A program made the position numbers and the translations under genes. From Litorimonas sp. (lineage in GTDB: Bacteria > Pseudomonadota > Alphaproteobacteria > Caulobacterales > Maricaulaceae), in NCBI GenBank assembly GCA_029936425.1, contig JAPYSU010000003.1, forward strand, positions 186,001 through 250,000: a stretch of DNA of 64,000 nt. The letters are read 5' to 3'. Under the pieces are notes generated by a model that was given only the letters and a program-made list of their open reading frames with translations, was not told the DNA's origin and made no database searches. Positions 52,661-60,580 of this stretch are shown one piece after another; the stretch's first letter is position 1, and each line of letters opens with the position of its first letter.

Positions 52661-53090
52661 ACCCGCATCAGCGTGGGCCAATGCGGGTCTAAAGGCGCGT
52701 ATGGATTGAGAGGTCTTGCAGGTTCCAGAGCGGTAAATTCCCTTAAAAAATTCATGGGCCTCTTTGACGTAAGCCTGTCCAAGATTGGCGGGGGACTTTA
52801 CGAAGGCCAAGGATCAGATGGGCGAAGGCTGGCGAGATAGACAGGGCTTTACCGCTCATATCGCGGTCTTGAAGCCAGCATGGAGCCGCCAAGTTCCTGG
52901 CCGCGCGCATCAACGGGCCTCAAGATCGGAGGGCTATTTCTCGCTCTCTATATTGTCATGGTAGGCGACACTGCCGATGCAGGAGAGTGTCGCCGAGCAT
53001 GGCGGGGTGCCTCTCAAGTGACTCCCATCATGTTTAGTTATGAACATATCCAAATGCCTGCACCATGATTTGGGCGTCTCAAAATCATAT
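52661..53090 (-). pseudogene. Decayed inverted copy of the DUF736 gene, including its terminator
   Basis: Read on the minus strand from ATG at 53066, the DNA follows the DUF736 gene at 53379-53705 along its length but has a TAA at codon 11 and several shifts. The best-conserved part matches almost base for base (around CAATCTTGGACAGGCTTACG). The copy of the terminator (52661-52689) and of the promoter-proximal bases up to about 53090 are also kept. It is an inverted duplicate, converging toward parB and head-to-head with the intact gene. Two diverging copies 310 bases apart could form a large hairpin or recombine. Confidence 0.8.
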
Positions 53091-53378
53091 CAACAAAATA
53101 GTAAGAGGAAGCCAAATTCCCTGCTGATGTCAAAATAACCTGCACAAAACCTGCTGTGCCGAATAGGCCACCGGTTCCCTAAGGGTCACTCTTTTCCTCT
53201 CTGTGATTTTGAAGGAAATCACATATTCATCGCGAACCAAAATAGCGCCCCTTTGGCCTATCTCCACTACGTTCCGGGGGACAAGTCCCTCTGCCCGTCA
53301 GAACTTGGTGCGGACGGTTTCTGTCAGCAGGGAGATTGGCTCCCGAGATTTCGCTGACATAATTTGGAGACTGAAACC
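53091..53378. other. Gap between decayed and intact DUF736 copies
   Basis: No gene found. It holds GTGATTT/AAATCAC (a 7-base hairpin near 53201) and the structured leader of the DUF736 gene described next. This region is where both copies' promoters would have been. Confidence 0.35.
53322..53359 (+). promoter_or_regulatory. Two-stem leader upstream of DUF736
   Basis: TGTCAGC (53322-53328) pairs with GCTGACA (53353-53359), enclosing GGGAG-ATTGG-CTCCC. The structure ends 7 bases before the ribosome site of the DUF736 gene and could affect its translation or message stability. No known family recognised. Confidence 0.35.
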
Positions 53379-53705
53379 ATGGCACAAGCACTTGGATATG
53401 TAACGAAAAATGAAGTGGGTAACTTTCAAGGCACCCTGAACCTCGGCGGATCCTCCCGCATCAACATTGTCGCCAATGACAATAAAGAGAGCGAAAAGCA
53501 GCCTGACTTCAGAGTTGTAGATAGCCGCGGACAGGAAATCGGCGGCGGCTGGCTCAAGACCGGTGAAGTCAGCGGGAAGGAATATCTCTCGCTCACCTTT
53601 GCCCACCCGACCCTCGGCCCGCGTAAAGTCTACGCCAATCTTGGACAGGCTTACGGCAAAGAGGCGGATGAATTTGCGATCCTCTGGAACCCACAAGACG
53701 ACTAA
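53379..53705 (+). CDS. DUF736-family protein
   Basis: A 108-residue protein of the DUF736 family, widespread on alphaproteobacterial conjugative elements, with unknown function. ATG at 53379 is preceded by GGAGA; a TTG 15 bases upstream is in frame but less likely. Core positions are YVTKNEVGNFQGTL and FAILWNPQDD. It is monocistronic with its own terminator. A decayed inverted copy lies upstream. Confidence 0.9.
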   Translation: MAQALGYVTKNEVGNFQGTLNLGGSSRINIVANDNKESEKQPDFRVVDSRGQEIGGGWLKTGEVSGKEYLSLTFAHPTLGPRKVYANLGQAYGKEADEFAILWNPQDD

Positions 53706-53721
53706 ATCCCTAGCGCCCCAG

Positions 53722-53754
53722 ACCCGCATTAGCTCACGCTGATGCGGGTTTTTT
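53722..53754 (+). terminator. Rho-independent terminator after DUF736
   Basis: ACCCGCAT/ATGCGGGT stem with a 12-base loop, then six T. It lies 16 bases past the stop. The decayed copy at 52661-52689 has the same structure in reverse. Confidence 0.85.
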
Positions 53755-53808
53755 CATGGTTACAATTTGCGATTGAAACCAAAGAGGTCGCTCGTTAGTA
53801 TAAACTAT

Positions 53809-54609
53809 ATGACAGGGCTGACCCAGATATTGGGGCCTGCATCCGAAACATATGCAGGATATGCGTGGGATTATTTGCGGCGCAATAGCGGGTATGCTCG
53901 CGATTATGATGTTGATATGTCGTCGCGAGACCCGTCGGAAATTACAAATAACAGTCAGCTTCGATACGAAGCTGTCACAGATAATCTGGCACATCGTTGG
54001 GGATTAGAGTGCTTTGAGTCACCACAATCCGCAGGATTGGATGCTTTAGTCATATGGCGTCAGGACGCGTTCCCCGGCGCATTATCTGTACATTATCACA
54101 GTAAGACTTCCCGCAATAATGATGCGACCTCTTTTAAATTATCGAATTTTGATTGCGGCAAGCAGCACTATGTAAAGGCGAATGGAACACGTATAAGCGT
54201 GATTAAATCAACTGATTTTTGGCTGCAAATATCAGGAAAACCCAAGCATATTGCAGATGAAGATCAACCGTTTTCCGTGCTGATTGATGGCGGAAAAGGC
54301 GCCCGAAGACGCATTGATGCCCTGCGCCAACTCACGTCACTCAGCCGAAACGGATCTGATAATTTCAAATTATTGGGACGGCAAAAAGCATTCGCAAAGA
54401 TGAGAAATGCACTTCTCGCTTATGATATTCGGGCAGAGGGTGGGTCTTATCGTGATGTTGCGATAGCCTTATTTGGGGCCGAAAATGTGCGGCAGAACTG
54501 GGATTCTACGGGAAGATTTCTTAAAGGCCGTTCTATTCGCGCGTACAAATTCGGTGAGCGCATGGTCGCACAAGACTACCAAAGCTTGTTGCCCAAGAAA
54601 ACTCTGTAA
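53809..54609 (+). CDS. DUF2285-domain protein (conjugative-element regulator-like)
   Basis: A 266-residue protein. The N-terminus (AWDYLRRNSGYARDYD) is the domain that opens proteins of this kind, and the C-terminal third (EGGSYRDVAIALFGAENVRQNW through KFGERMVAQDYQSLL) is DUF2285, predicted to be a helix-turn-helix DNA-binding unit. It is a standard neighbour of relaxase genes in alphaproteobacterial elements and probably regulates transfer. ATG at 53809 is used; an in-frame TTG occurs 42 bases earlier. Confidence 0.85.
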   Translation: MTGLTQILGPASETYAGYAWDYLRRNSGYARDYDVDMSSRDPSEITNNSQLRYEAVTDNLAHRWGLECFESPQSAGLDALVIWRQDAFPGALSVHYHSKTSRNNDATSFKLSNFDCGKQHYVKANGTRISVIKSTDFWLQISGKPKHIADEDQPFSVLIDGGKGARRRIDALRQLTSLSRNGSDNFKLLGRQKAFAKMRNALLAYDIRAEGGSYRDVAIALFGAENVRQNWDSTGRFLKGRSIRAYKFGERMVAQDYQSLLPKKTL

Positions 54610-54678
54610 GGGGTATCGTTTATTGAACGTCCCAAAAACGTGACTCCCAATCTCTCCAAAGTTGTGTCTTGATTCGTT

Positions 54679-54690
54679 GCATGATCATGC
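54679..54690. promoter_or_regulatory. 12-base perfect palindrome
   Basis: GCATGATCATGC, in the 120-base gap before the HTH gene at 54730. Could be a binding site for the DUF2285 or AlpA-like regulator. Short palindromes also occur by chance. Confidence 0.25.
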
Positions 54691-54729
54691 GCGGAAAGAC
54701 GCAGCCACGGTGAATGGTGTGAGGCTAAA

Positions 54730-54966
54730 ATGGGCGAGAGTTTAAAAAGAAAGAATATTCCGCGAAGAAAAATACTACTCAATGATGTTCCAAGTCCGTT
54801 CTTGTTACCCGATGAGGCTGCCGTCTTTTTACGGCTTGATGAACGCACATTAGCCAATTACCGTTCCAATAAAACAGGCCCTGTCTACCGTAAACATGGC
54901 GGCTCTATTTGTTATCATCGTGACGACTTGCGGGATTGGTCAAGTGTGACAGCGGCTAAACTGTGA
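54730..54966 (+). CDS. AlpA/excisionase-like helix-turn-helix protein
   Basis: A 78-residue basic protein with a winged HTH of the MerR/excisionase type: LLPDEAAVFLRLDERTLANYRSNKTGPVYRK and then CYHRDDLRDW. These short proteins regulate transfer or excision genes. It begins the transfer operon; the next gene overlaps its stop by GTGA. Confidence 0.9.
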   Translation: MGESLKRKNIPRRKILLNDVPSPFLLPDEAAVFLRLDERTLANYRSNKTGPVYRKHGGSICYHRDDLRDWSSVTAAKL

Positions 54967-55418
54967 GCGGTGTAACGCTCATCCACTGTCACTTTGTCAG
55001 AGACAAGTTGAACCATCGCATTAGGTTTGGAAGCCCCAAGACTACACTCACTCTTGATAAATATCGTAAGCTCGCTTGCTTTGATGCAGGCGCAACCCTC
55101 GGATATATTAGATGGCGGGCGAATGAATATGGCACACAGGATTGGCGTTTCTTTGTATTAAAAACCCAAAGTAAAGGCCTGCTCACCCGCGTGCCTGGCA
55201 TTACGCCTGCTGTCAAAGTGTTAGCGTCATTTAACGGCACACAAGCTGTGAAGCGCGCTTTAGCGTCGCTCGATGATGTTGAAAAGTCCGTGTCGGGGCC
55301 GATCGAAATGCTTCCTGAAAGTTACTGGATTGCCTTTCAGAACGGTCTTTCCACGCGAAGAACCGTGAGAGGTTTGCTGCCAGACACCTCCTTGTTGGAG
55401 GCGCAAAATGTTGTTTAA
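54963..55418 (+). CDS. DUF2840-family protein
   Basis: A 151-residue protein; the N-terminal part (LNHRIRFGSPKTTLTLD) and TLGYIRWRANEYGTQDWRFFVLK are the conserved DUF2840 core. Members occur between an HTH gene and TraF in alphaproteobacterial conjugation modules; function unknown. It starts with GTG overlapping the previous stop, and its stop overlaps traF by 11 bases. Confidence 0.85.
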   Translation: MSGVTLIHCHFVRDKLNHRIRFGSPKTTLTLDKYRKLACFDAGATLGYIRWRANEYGTQDWRFFVLKTQSKGLLTRVPGITPAVKVLASFNGTQAVKRALASLDDVEKSVSGPIEMLPESYWIAFQNGLSTRRTVRGLLPDTSLLEAQNVV

Positions 55419-55962
55419 AAGCCTTATTGCTGGTGTGATGACACTCGCCATAATTGGAACGGCGGGACAGATCATATTCTCGCCAAAGCCTGTTCTGCTT
55501 TATAATCCAAGTGAGAGTGCAGCGGTTGGATGGTATCGTTTAAGGCCAGATGAGACTGTTATTCTTGGTGCGCAAGTTGCGGCTTATGCTCCCAAATGGG
55601 CGCGCAAATTGGCTGATGAGCGCGGCTATCTGCCTTATGATTACCCTCTCATAAAGACGGTCTGGGCCGTCCATGGGGATGAGGTCTGTTACAATACTCA
55701 ATCGGTTAGCGTCCCAAAACGTCCTGATATACCCGTGCTGGGGCAGGATGTTTTGGGACGCGATATGCCTCAAAAGTCGGGCTGTATTGTGCTCGGCTCG
55801 GGTGAATATATGTTGCTATCCCCTGATGTGCAGACAGGGTTTGATAGTCGATATTTTGGGCCTGTTCGCGCCGAGAATATTTTGGGAGTCGTTGAATATC
55901 TGGAAAATCCAAAGACTCTTAAATCGTCGGAAAAGCCTGATTTAGCGGGGTTTGAGGGGTGA
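55408..55962 (+). CDS. TraF-like conjugative signal peptidase (S26 family)
   Basis: A 184-residue inner-membrane serine peptidase with one N-terminal membrane helix. Catalytic residues fit the S26 dyad: S37 in YNPSESAAVGWY and K83 in YPLIKTVW, close to the spacing in RP4 TraF. It processes pilin in type IV secretion. It lies between DUF2840 and the relaxase in the transfer operon. Confidence 0.92.
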   Translation: MLFKSLIAGVMTLAIIGTAGQIIFSPKPVLLYNPSESAAVGWYRLRPDETVILGAQVAAYAPKWARKLADERGYLPYDYPLIKTVWAVHGDEVCYNTQSVSVPKRPDIPVLGQDVLGRDMPQKSGCIVLGSGEYMLLSPDVQTGFDSRYFGPVRAENILGVVEYLENPKTLKSSEKPDLAGFEG

Positions 55963-56153
55963 ATTTAAGAGGGCAAGATAAAGGGCGCGGCCCAAAATGG
56001 CCTAAGCCATTGTCTGCACATCTATTTTCGCGGGACGCGAGGGGGTGGAGCCGGGACGTGGATTCGGCGCGATCCCCCATAGGGCCTGAGAAAATGGCCG
56101 GGACGTGGACTGAAAAGGGCTATTTGGAGTCAATTCGTGAGCCTTCGTGGTGA
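55959..56153 (+). CDS. Small ORF between traF and relaxase, doubtful
   Basis: A 64-codon frame starting with GTG that overlaps the TraF stop (GTGA) and the relaxase start. The overlap arrangement fits real translation, but the peptide is Arg/Gly/Pro-rich and not recognised. In related modules a lytic transglycosylase gene often sits here; this could be a remnant or spacer. Confidence 0.3.
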   Translation: MNLRGQDKGRGPKWPKPLSAHLFSRDARGWSRDVDSARSPIGPEKMAGTWTEKGYLESIREPSW

Positions 56154-58066
56154 GCGGCGAAAACCAGTTCAATGTTCGGCTTGGAAAGATACTCTCTCCT
56201 AACGGAACGGGGCGTTTTGTCAGCTTTGCCGGACAAGTGCGGCGGGCGGCGCAGCGTTCGTCGCGCTCATCCGGTGGACGGGTCAAGAGAGGGCCTGTGA
56301 CCGAGCAATATTTTTCGCGGCGCGTCATCGTCAAAGTGCATCTCGTGAAGATGGGGGCATATGGCAAAGATGCGCAGCGGCATCACCTGGATTACATACA
56401 GCGCGATAGTGCGGCCCGCGAAGGCGAGAAAGGAATTCTGTATAGCCGTGATGAGGTATTTCTTGATGGTGAGGAATTTCATGAGCGCGGCATTGATGAC
56501 AGACATCAGTTTCGCGTTATTGTCTCGCCTGAGGATGGAAAAGAATTAGGTGACCTTCGCACCTATACCCGAAACGTCATGGCGCAGATGGAACGCGATT
56601 TGGGAACGAAGCTCGATTGGGTGGCGGCCAATCATCACGACACGGCCAATCCCCACAGTCATGTTGTGATCCGGGGTGTTCGAGACAACGGGTCAACATT
56701 GATCATTCCGAGAGATTATATTTCTCATGGGATGAGAGAAGCTGCCGAGCATGTTGCGACATTGGAGCTCGGCCCGACCAATCAAATTGATGTGGCCAAA
56801 AAATTGGCCCTCTCGGTCAGGCATGATCGCTTCACATCCATCGACCGAGATTTGTTGGTAAAGGCTCAAAATCAGATTGTAGATTTATCAAAGCTGCCAC
56901 TGGACGGATCAGATTGGTCACAGCGTTTTGAAAAATGGCGCGTAAAACATTTAAGCTCAATGGGACTGGCAGAAAAAGTTGGCTTTGGGAAATGGCGGCT
57001 TGATGACAATCTTGAGCGCACGCTTCGGCGCATGGGAGATCGCGGCGACATCCTCAAAGCCTATCACCGCGCCATGACGCGCGCGAAACTTGACCGCAGC
57101 CAAAATGGTGAACCGATATATGACCCTATGGCAAATCCCGCCAAACCGATTACCGGCAGAGTCATCGAAAAGGGCATACTCGATGATGTGAATGACCGAA
57201 GCTTCATCGTCTTAGACACGATGCAGGGTGAGGCTGTATTTGTTGAGACAGGCAGAGAAGCTAATACCGTTCAGATAAAGCGCGGTATGGTCGTCACCGC
57301 AGGTCCGCAAGGTTACAAACCGAAAGCTTCAGACTATACGATTGCAGACATCGCGTCCAAACGCGGCGGAATATACAGCCCGTCTTATCATGAAATGAGC
57401 GACCCCAGCGCCCGTGAAGAATTTATCAAAGCCCATGTGAGGCGCTTGGAAGCTATGCGCCGGCTCGGACATGCGGAGCGCAATTCAGACGGGTCATGGA
57501 AAGTCCCAAAAGATTATCTCAAACGCACGGCCAAATACGAAAGGTCACGCGGCTATGGTAACCCAGTCAAACTAGACATTCGAGCGCGCGAGCCATTCGC
57601 AGAGCTTTCTACGACTTTGGGGAAGACTTGGCTCGATACCGAACTCATGTCAGACAAAAACGAAAGTCACGCATCAGGTTTTGGTCAAGAGGTTGAAGCC
57701 CTAAAAGCCCAGCGTCAAAAATTCTTACTTTCGCAAAAGCTTATTCAAAAATCGTCCGGGGTTACGCAAGGCACGCTGGAGGCTCTTGAAAAAATAGATC
57801 TTGATGCAGCAGGCAAAACTTTGGGTGATGAGTTTGGTAAGCGTTATAAGCCTGCGCCGCAATCGGGACGTATTTCAGGTGTATATCGGAAGTCAGTGCA
57901 GAGGCCGAGCGGTAAATATGCCGTCATTGAAAAATCGAAAGAATTTACCCTCGTGCCGTGGCGAGAGACGATGGACAGAAACTTGGGCAAATCAATTTCA
58001 GGCGTAATGAAAGGTCAAACGATTTCATGGACGCTGACAAAGGCAAGAGGACAAAGCATTTCATAA
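56150..58066 (+). CDS. Relaxase/mobilisation nuclease, DUF3363 type
   Basis: A 638-residue relaxase. The N-terminal MOB domain has the metal-binding histidines H162, H163, H169 and H171 in NHHDTANPHSH. The C-terminal DUF3363 part includes RGGIYSPSYHEMSDPS and VTAGPQG. It nicks oriT and leads the strand into the recipient. GTG at 56150 gives the family start MSGE; another GTG is directly before it. Trb/VirB genes are not in the window. Confidence 0.92.
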   Translation: MSGENQFNVRLGKILSPNGTGRFVSFAGQVRRAAQRSSRSSGGRVKRGPVTEQYFSRRVIVKVHLVKMGAYGKDAQRHHLDYIQRDSAAREGEKGILYSRDEVFLDGEEFHERGIDDRHQFRVIVSPEDGKELGDLRTYTRNVMAQMERDLGTKLDWVAANHHDTANPHSHVVIRGVRDNGSTLIIPRDYISHGMREAAEHVATLELGPTNQIDVAKKLALSVRHDRFTSIDRDLLVKAQNQIVDLSKLPLDGSDWSQRFEKWRVKHLSSMGLAEKVGFGKWRLDDNLERTLRRMGDRGDILKAYHRAMTRAKLDRSQNGEPIYDPMANPAKPITGRVIEKGILDDVNDRSFIVLDTMQGEAVFVETGREANTVQIKRGMVVTAGPQGYKPKASDYTIADIASKRGGIYSPSYHEMSDPSAREEFIKAHVRRLEAMRRLGHAERNSDGSWKVPKDYLKRTAKYERSRGYGNPVKLDIRAREPFAELSTTLGKTWLDTELMSDKNESHASGFGQEVEALKAQRQKFLLSQKLIQKSSGVTQGTLEALEKIDLDAAGKTLGDEFGKRYKPAPQSGRISGVYRKSVQRPSGKYAVIEKSKEFTLVPWRETMDRNLGKSISGVMKGQTISWTLTKARGQSIS

Positions 58067-58080
58067 ACGGAGATAGGACT

Positions 58081-58743
58081 ATGACTTTTTCAATTAAAGC
58101 GCTTTTGCTATTGTCAGGAGCGGCGCTCTTTGTGACAGCTTGCGGCACTGATCCGAAGGCAGCGAATGAAGCCAATTTTGAAGCGGCGCTGAACGCACAC
58201 TACGCGCAAATGAAACAATGCCTCAGGGTTGGGAGCGAGCCAAATGCTGAAGGAATCATTCAAGAATTTAGAACGGATGGCCGCGTTCAAGACAAGCAAT
58301 TGTTGTTTTACAATGGTCTTGTGGACTTGGGCCTTATGGACGCTGTTACCTATCAAAAAGATACAAAAAACTTTAGCGGGCAAGTCACAGGAAAAGCCGA
58401 TTGGATTGGCTACAGGTTTTCAGAGAAAGGAAAGACCTTCTTACGTCCCGCCAAATTGGACGCAGGAGCTTTCAGCACAGGAGCGGGTCAGCTCTGTTAC
58501 GGGACGTCTCAAGTTGTTTAGATAATCAATTTCACGGAACCAGCCGAGGCAATGGGCGTGAAAGTCAGTAGCGTTCAATATACCTACAAGTTGGTGGACA
58601 TTGCGCCGTGGGCGAATGATTCGGCTATATCTAAGCAATATGAATGGCTGCCGGAGAGAATATCTAACCCAAGTATAGCTAAAGATGACGACCTTGTGCT
58701 TACCAAAACCGGCTGGGCTCATCATAGTGTTCTGAAACGATAG
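58081..58743 (+). pseudogene. Lipoprotein gene interrupted by an in-frame TAG
   Basis: ATG at 58081 starts a lipoprotein with a signal peptide and lipobox VTAC (Cys near residue 21). The frame stops at TAG (58519-58521), after 146 codons, but the same frame resumes at once with IINFTEPAEAMGVKVSSVQYTYKLVD and continues to 58743. The second part is too protein-like to be chance and has no start of its own. Readings: recent nonsense mutation, sequencing error, or amber read-through. It lies 15 bases after the relaxase gene. Confidence 0.75.
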
Positions 58744-58845
58744 TCTGTAGTCTTAGACGGGGCATAACAGACTTAAGGATTTACGATCGGGCAGTATAAT
58801 TTTTAGCTTTGGGAAAGCAATTTCCGTTGGAGAATTAATGGTTAC

Positions 58846-58890
58846 TTGACATGTCGGATATTCCGACATATATAAAGGAAAGGTCGGAAT
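58846..58890 (+). promoter_or_regulatory. Strong promoter with palindromic operator in its spacer
   Basis: A perfect -35 TTGACA (58846-58851) and TATATA (58869-58874) are 17 bases apart. The spacer and hexamer edges are filled by the perfect palindrome ATGTCGGA-TAT-TCCGACAT (58851-58869). A half-site GGTCGGAAT follows at 58882-58890. A repressor bound here would block the polymerase completely; the XRE protein two genes downstream is the obvious candidate. Confidence 0.8.
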
Positions 58891-58906
58891 AAGAGACGGA
58901 ACGATA

Positions 58907-59200
58907 ATGTCATTTCCTAAAGCAGAGTTAGAGCGTGCGATTCGCGATGAAATTAAGTCGATAAAGGACGAGGCCATAATGCGTGGCGGGAACGATAGAA
59001 AGGGATCATGGGAACCCGAAATAGATTCTCTAAATGCCCTCAGAATATCTCTTCGGATTGAAGATGAAATTAATTTGACAATTTCCGAGGACAAAATCCC
59101 TGCGGGAGGATTCTCCGATGTGGAGAGTTGCGTAACCGCCTTTTTGAATGAAGCTGAAAAAGCTTGGGTGGAAACGAAAGAGGAGGAGGTCGCGCAATGA
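58907..59200 (+). CDS. Hypothetical protein, first gene of the protease/nucleotide module
   Basis: A 97-residue acidic protein, not recognised: helical N-terminus (MSFPKAELERAIRDEIKSIKDEA), then ALRISLRIEDEINLTISEDKIPAGG and a C-terminal helix. No membrane segment or signal. It sits right behind the operator-bearing promoter and overlaps the XRE gene by 4 bases (ATGA), so it is always co-expressed. It may be a sensor, adaptor or protease substrate. Confidence 0.75.
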   Translation: MSFPKAELERAIRDEIKSIKDEAIMRGGNDRKGSWEPEIDSLNALRISLRIEDEINLTISEDKIPAGGFSDVESCVTAFLNEAEKAWVETKEEEVAQ

Positions 59201-59574
59201 GTGAATCAAGAATGGGATTTGCTGGACCTGAAAATGACAAAGAAAGATTGCAGCAACGATTGAAGGAGGCCCGCGAATACCTTGGAATAAGTCAGGCCAA
59301 AGTTGCCGAATTTCTTCAAATACCACGTTCAGGTGTTTCCGAGATTGAAAGCGGTAAACGAGCAATTAGCGCACTTGAACTGCAACGCTTAGCAAAACTC
59401 TATCAAAAGCCGACATCGTGGTTTACCGAAGATGTGGTCGAAGGCGTCCCAGCTGATGTTGAGTTCCTAGCAAGAACTGCTAGCGAGCTTTCGCAGACTG
59501 ACCGTAGCGAGCTTCAAAAATTTGCCGAATTTCTGAAAGCGAAGTCGAAGGTGAGTGATGACGCTTCGCAATGA
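59197..59574 (+). CDS. XRE-family helix-turn-helix repressor
   Basis: A 125-residue Cro/CI-type regulator. The HTH spans about residues 17-75 (EYLGISQAKVAEFLQIPRSG, then SEIESGKRAISALEL). The C-terminal helix (DRSELQKFAEFLKAK) could be the cleavage or dimer region. ATG at 59197 overlaps the previous stop; the frame opens 33 bases earlier. An XRE gene coupled to an ImmA/IrrE gene is the classic repressor/anti-repressor pair in which the metallopeptidase cleaves the repressor after DNA damage or another signal. The palindrome at 58851 is its likely target. Confidence 0.9.
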   Translation: MSESRMGFAGPENDKERLQQRLKEAREYLGISQAKVAEFLQIPRSGVSEIESGKRAISALELQRLAKLYQKPTSWFTEDVVEGVPADVEFLARTASELSQTDRSELQKFAEFLKAKSKVSDDASQ

Positions 59575-60580
59575 TCGTCAGGCCATACTGCGGGGTATGC
59601 GAGCGGCGATGCGATTGCATCGCGACTTGGCAACACCCGACCGCATTGGGAACTCGCTGAGGGTAGATGTGTTTGACGCAATCTCGCGTTCAGGTGCAAT
59701 GCTAATGTTTCAACCATTGGACAAATTGCTCGGCGCTTACATGCAAGAAGACGGCGAGAGCGGCATTATTATTACAACTCAACGCCCAGTGGGAGTTCAA
59801 AGATTTACTGCAGGTCATGAACTCGGCCACCTTGTGATGGGGCATAGGCCGCATGCGGACGATGAAAATATACTGCGTAGAGTACCTCTGGGTGTCGGTC
59901 GCTACAACCGTGTGCCCTTACAGGAACGCGAAGCCGACGCGTTTGCGTCGCATTTCCTGCTACCGCGATTCCTCATAGCAAATCATCATCGCGCGAATGG
60001 TTTATCGCGGCGCGATTATGAAAACCCACAATGTGCTTATCAAGCTTCGCTCAGATTTGGGGCTAGTTACTCTGCTACGCTTTACGCATTCGAACGAGAA
60101 AATTTAATCAGTCGCGGCTTAAGAAAAGAGCTCGTTAGCGTTCCACCTCGCTCTCTGAAAGCTGACCTTGTGGATGGCCACAAAGTCGACGGGTGGGCAA
60201 ATCGTGATGTATGGCGTCTCACTGAGCGGGACGAAGGTGTGGTCATTGAAGCTAACAGAGAAGACCTATTCTTACTAAAGTTGGATGAGCACAAAAGCGC
60301 TGGATATTTGTGGACATATGATGAGCTTGAGAAAGCTGGATTTGTAGTTCTTAAAGACGAGAGCAATGCCCTTCATCCTCACAAGCTCGGAGGACAGAAT
60401 AGGCGCTTCATTCTTGGTGATCCTAGTAGTCTGCCCGAAGGGCAGTATACACTGCACGAAGAAAAATCTTGGGACCCATCTGATCAAGCAAAATCTCTCA
60501 GTTTTACCTATACGAATACAAAGTCTCGCGAAGCTGGTCTCTATGAACCTCAGCGTGATCGGTTGCTCCGTGCAAAATGA
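59558..60580 (+). CDS. ImmA/IrrE metallopeptidase with C-terminal chagasin-like (I42) inhibitor domain
   Basis: A 340-residue two-domain protein. The N-terminal half is ImmA/IrrE: zinc motif HELGH (87-91) and EREADAFASHFLLP (from 123) with the third ligand. Residues about 226-318 match chagasin-type cysteine-protease inhibitors (family I42): the three inhibitory loops appear as AGYLW (248-252, for NPTTGxxW), LGGQNRRF (277-284, for GxGG) and EKSW (302-305, for RPW), ending in LSFTYT. Chagasins block papain-family peptidases, and the next gene encodes one, overlapping by 4 bases. ATG at 59558 is used; GTG three bases earlier is possible. I infer a sensor that releases the protease when triggered. 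Confidence 0.88.
   Translation: MTLRNDRQAILRGMRAAMRLHRDLATPDRIGNSLRVDVFDAISRSGAMLMFQPLDKLLGAYMQEDGESGIIITTQRPVGVQRFTAGHELGHLVMGHRPHADDENILRRVPLGVGRYNRVPLQEREADAFASHFLLPRFLIANHHRANGLSRRDYENPQCAYQASLRFGASYSATLYAFERENLISRGLRKELVSVPPRSLKADLVDGHKVDGWANRDVWRLTERDEGVVIEANREDLFLLKLDEHKSAGYLWTYDELEKAGFVVLKDESNALHPHKLGGQNRRFILGDPSSLPEGQYTLHEEKSWDPSDQAKSLSFTYTNTKSREAGLYEPQRDRLLRAK

Noticed and set aside
53203..53403. 66-codon frame upstream of DUF736
   Set aside because: Overlaps the structured leader and the start of DUF736 in another frame; peptide not protein-like and no good ribosome site.
53298..53729. Long open frame on the minus strand across the DUF736 gene
   Set aside because: It mirrors the real DUF736 coding sequence, which has a ribosome site, terminator and family match. 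The minus frame is a shadow.
58552..58743. Separate small gene after the lipoprotein
   Set aside because: Same frame as the lipoprotein, immediately after its TAG, without a ribosome site; better read as the second half of one broken gene.
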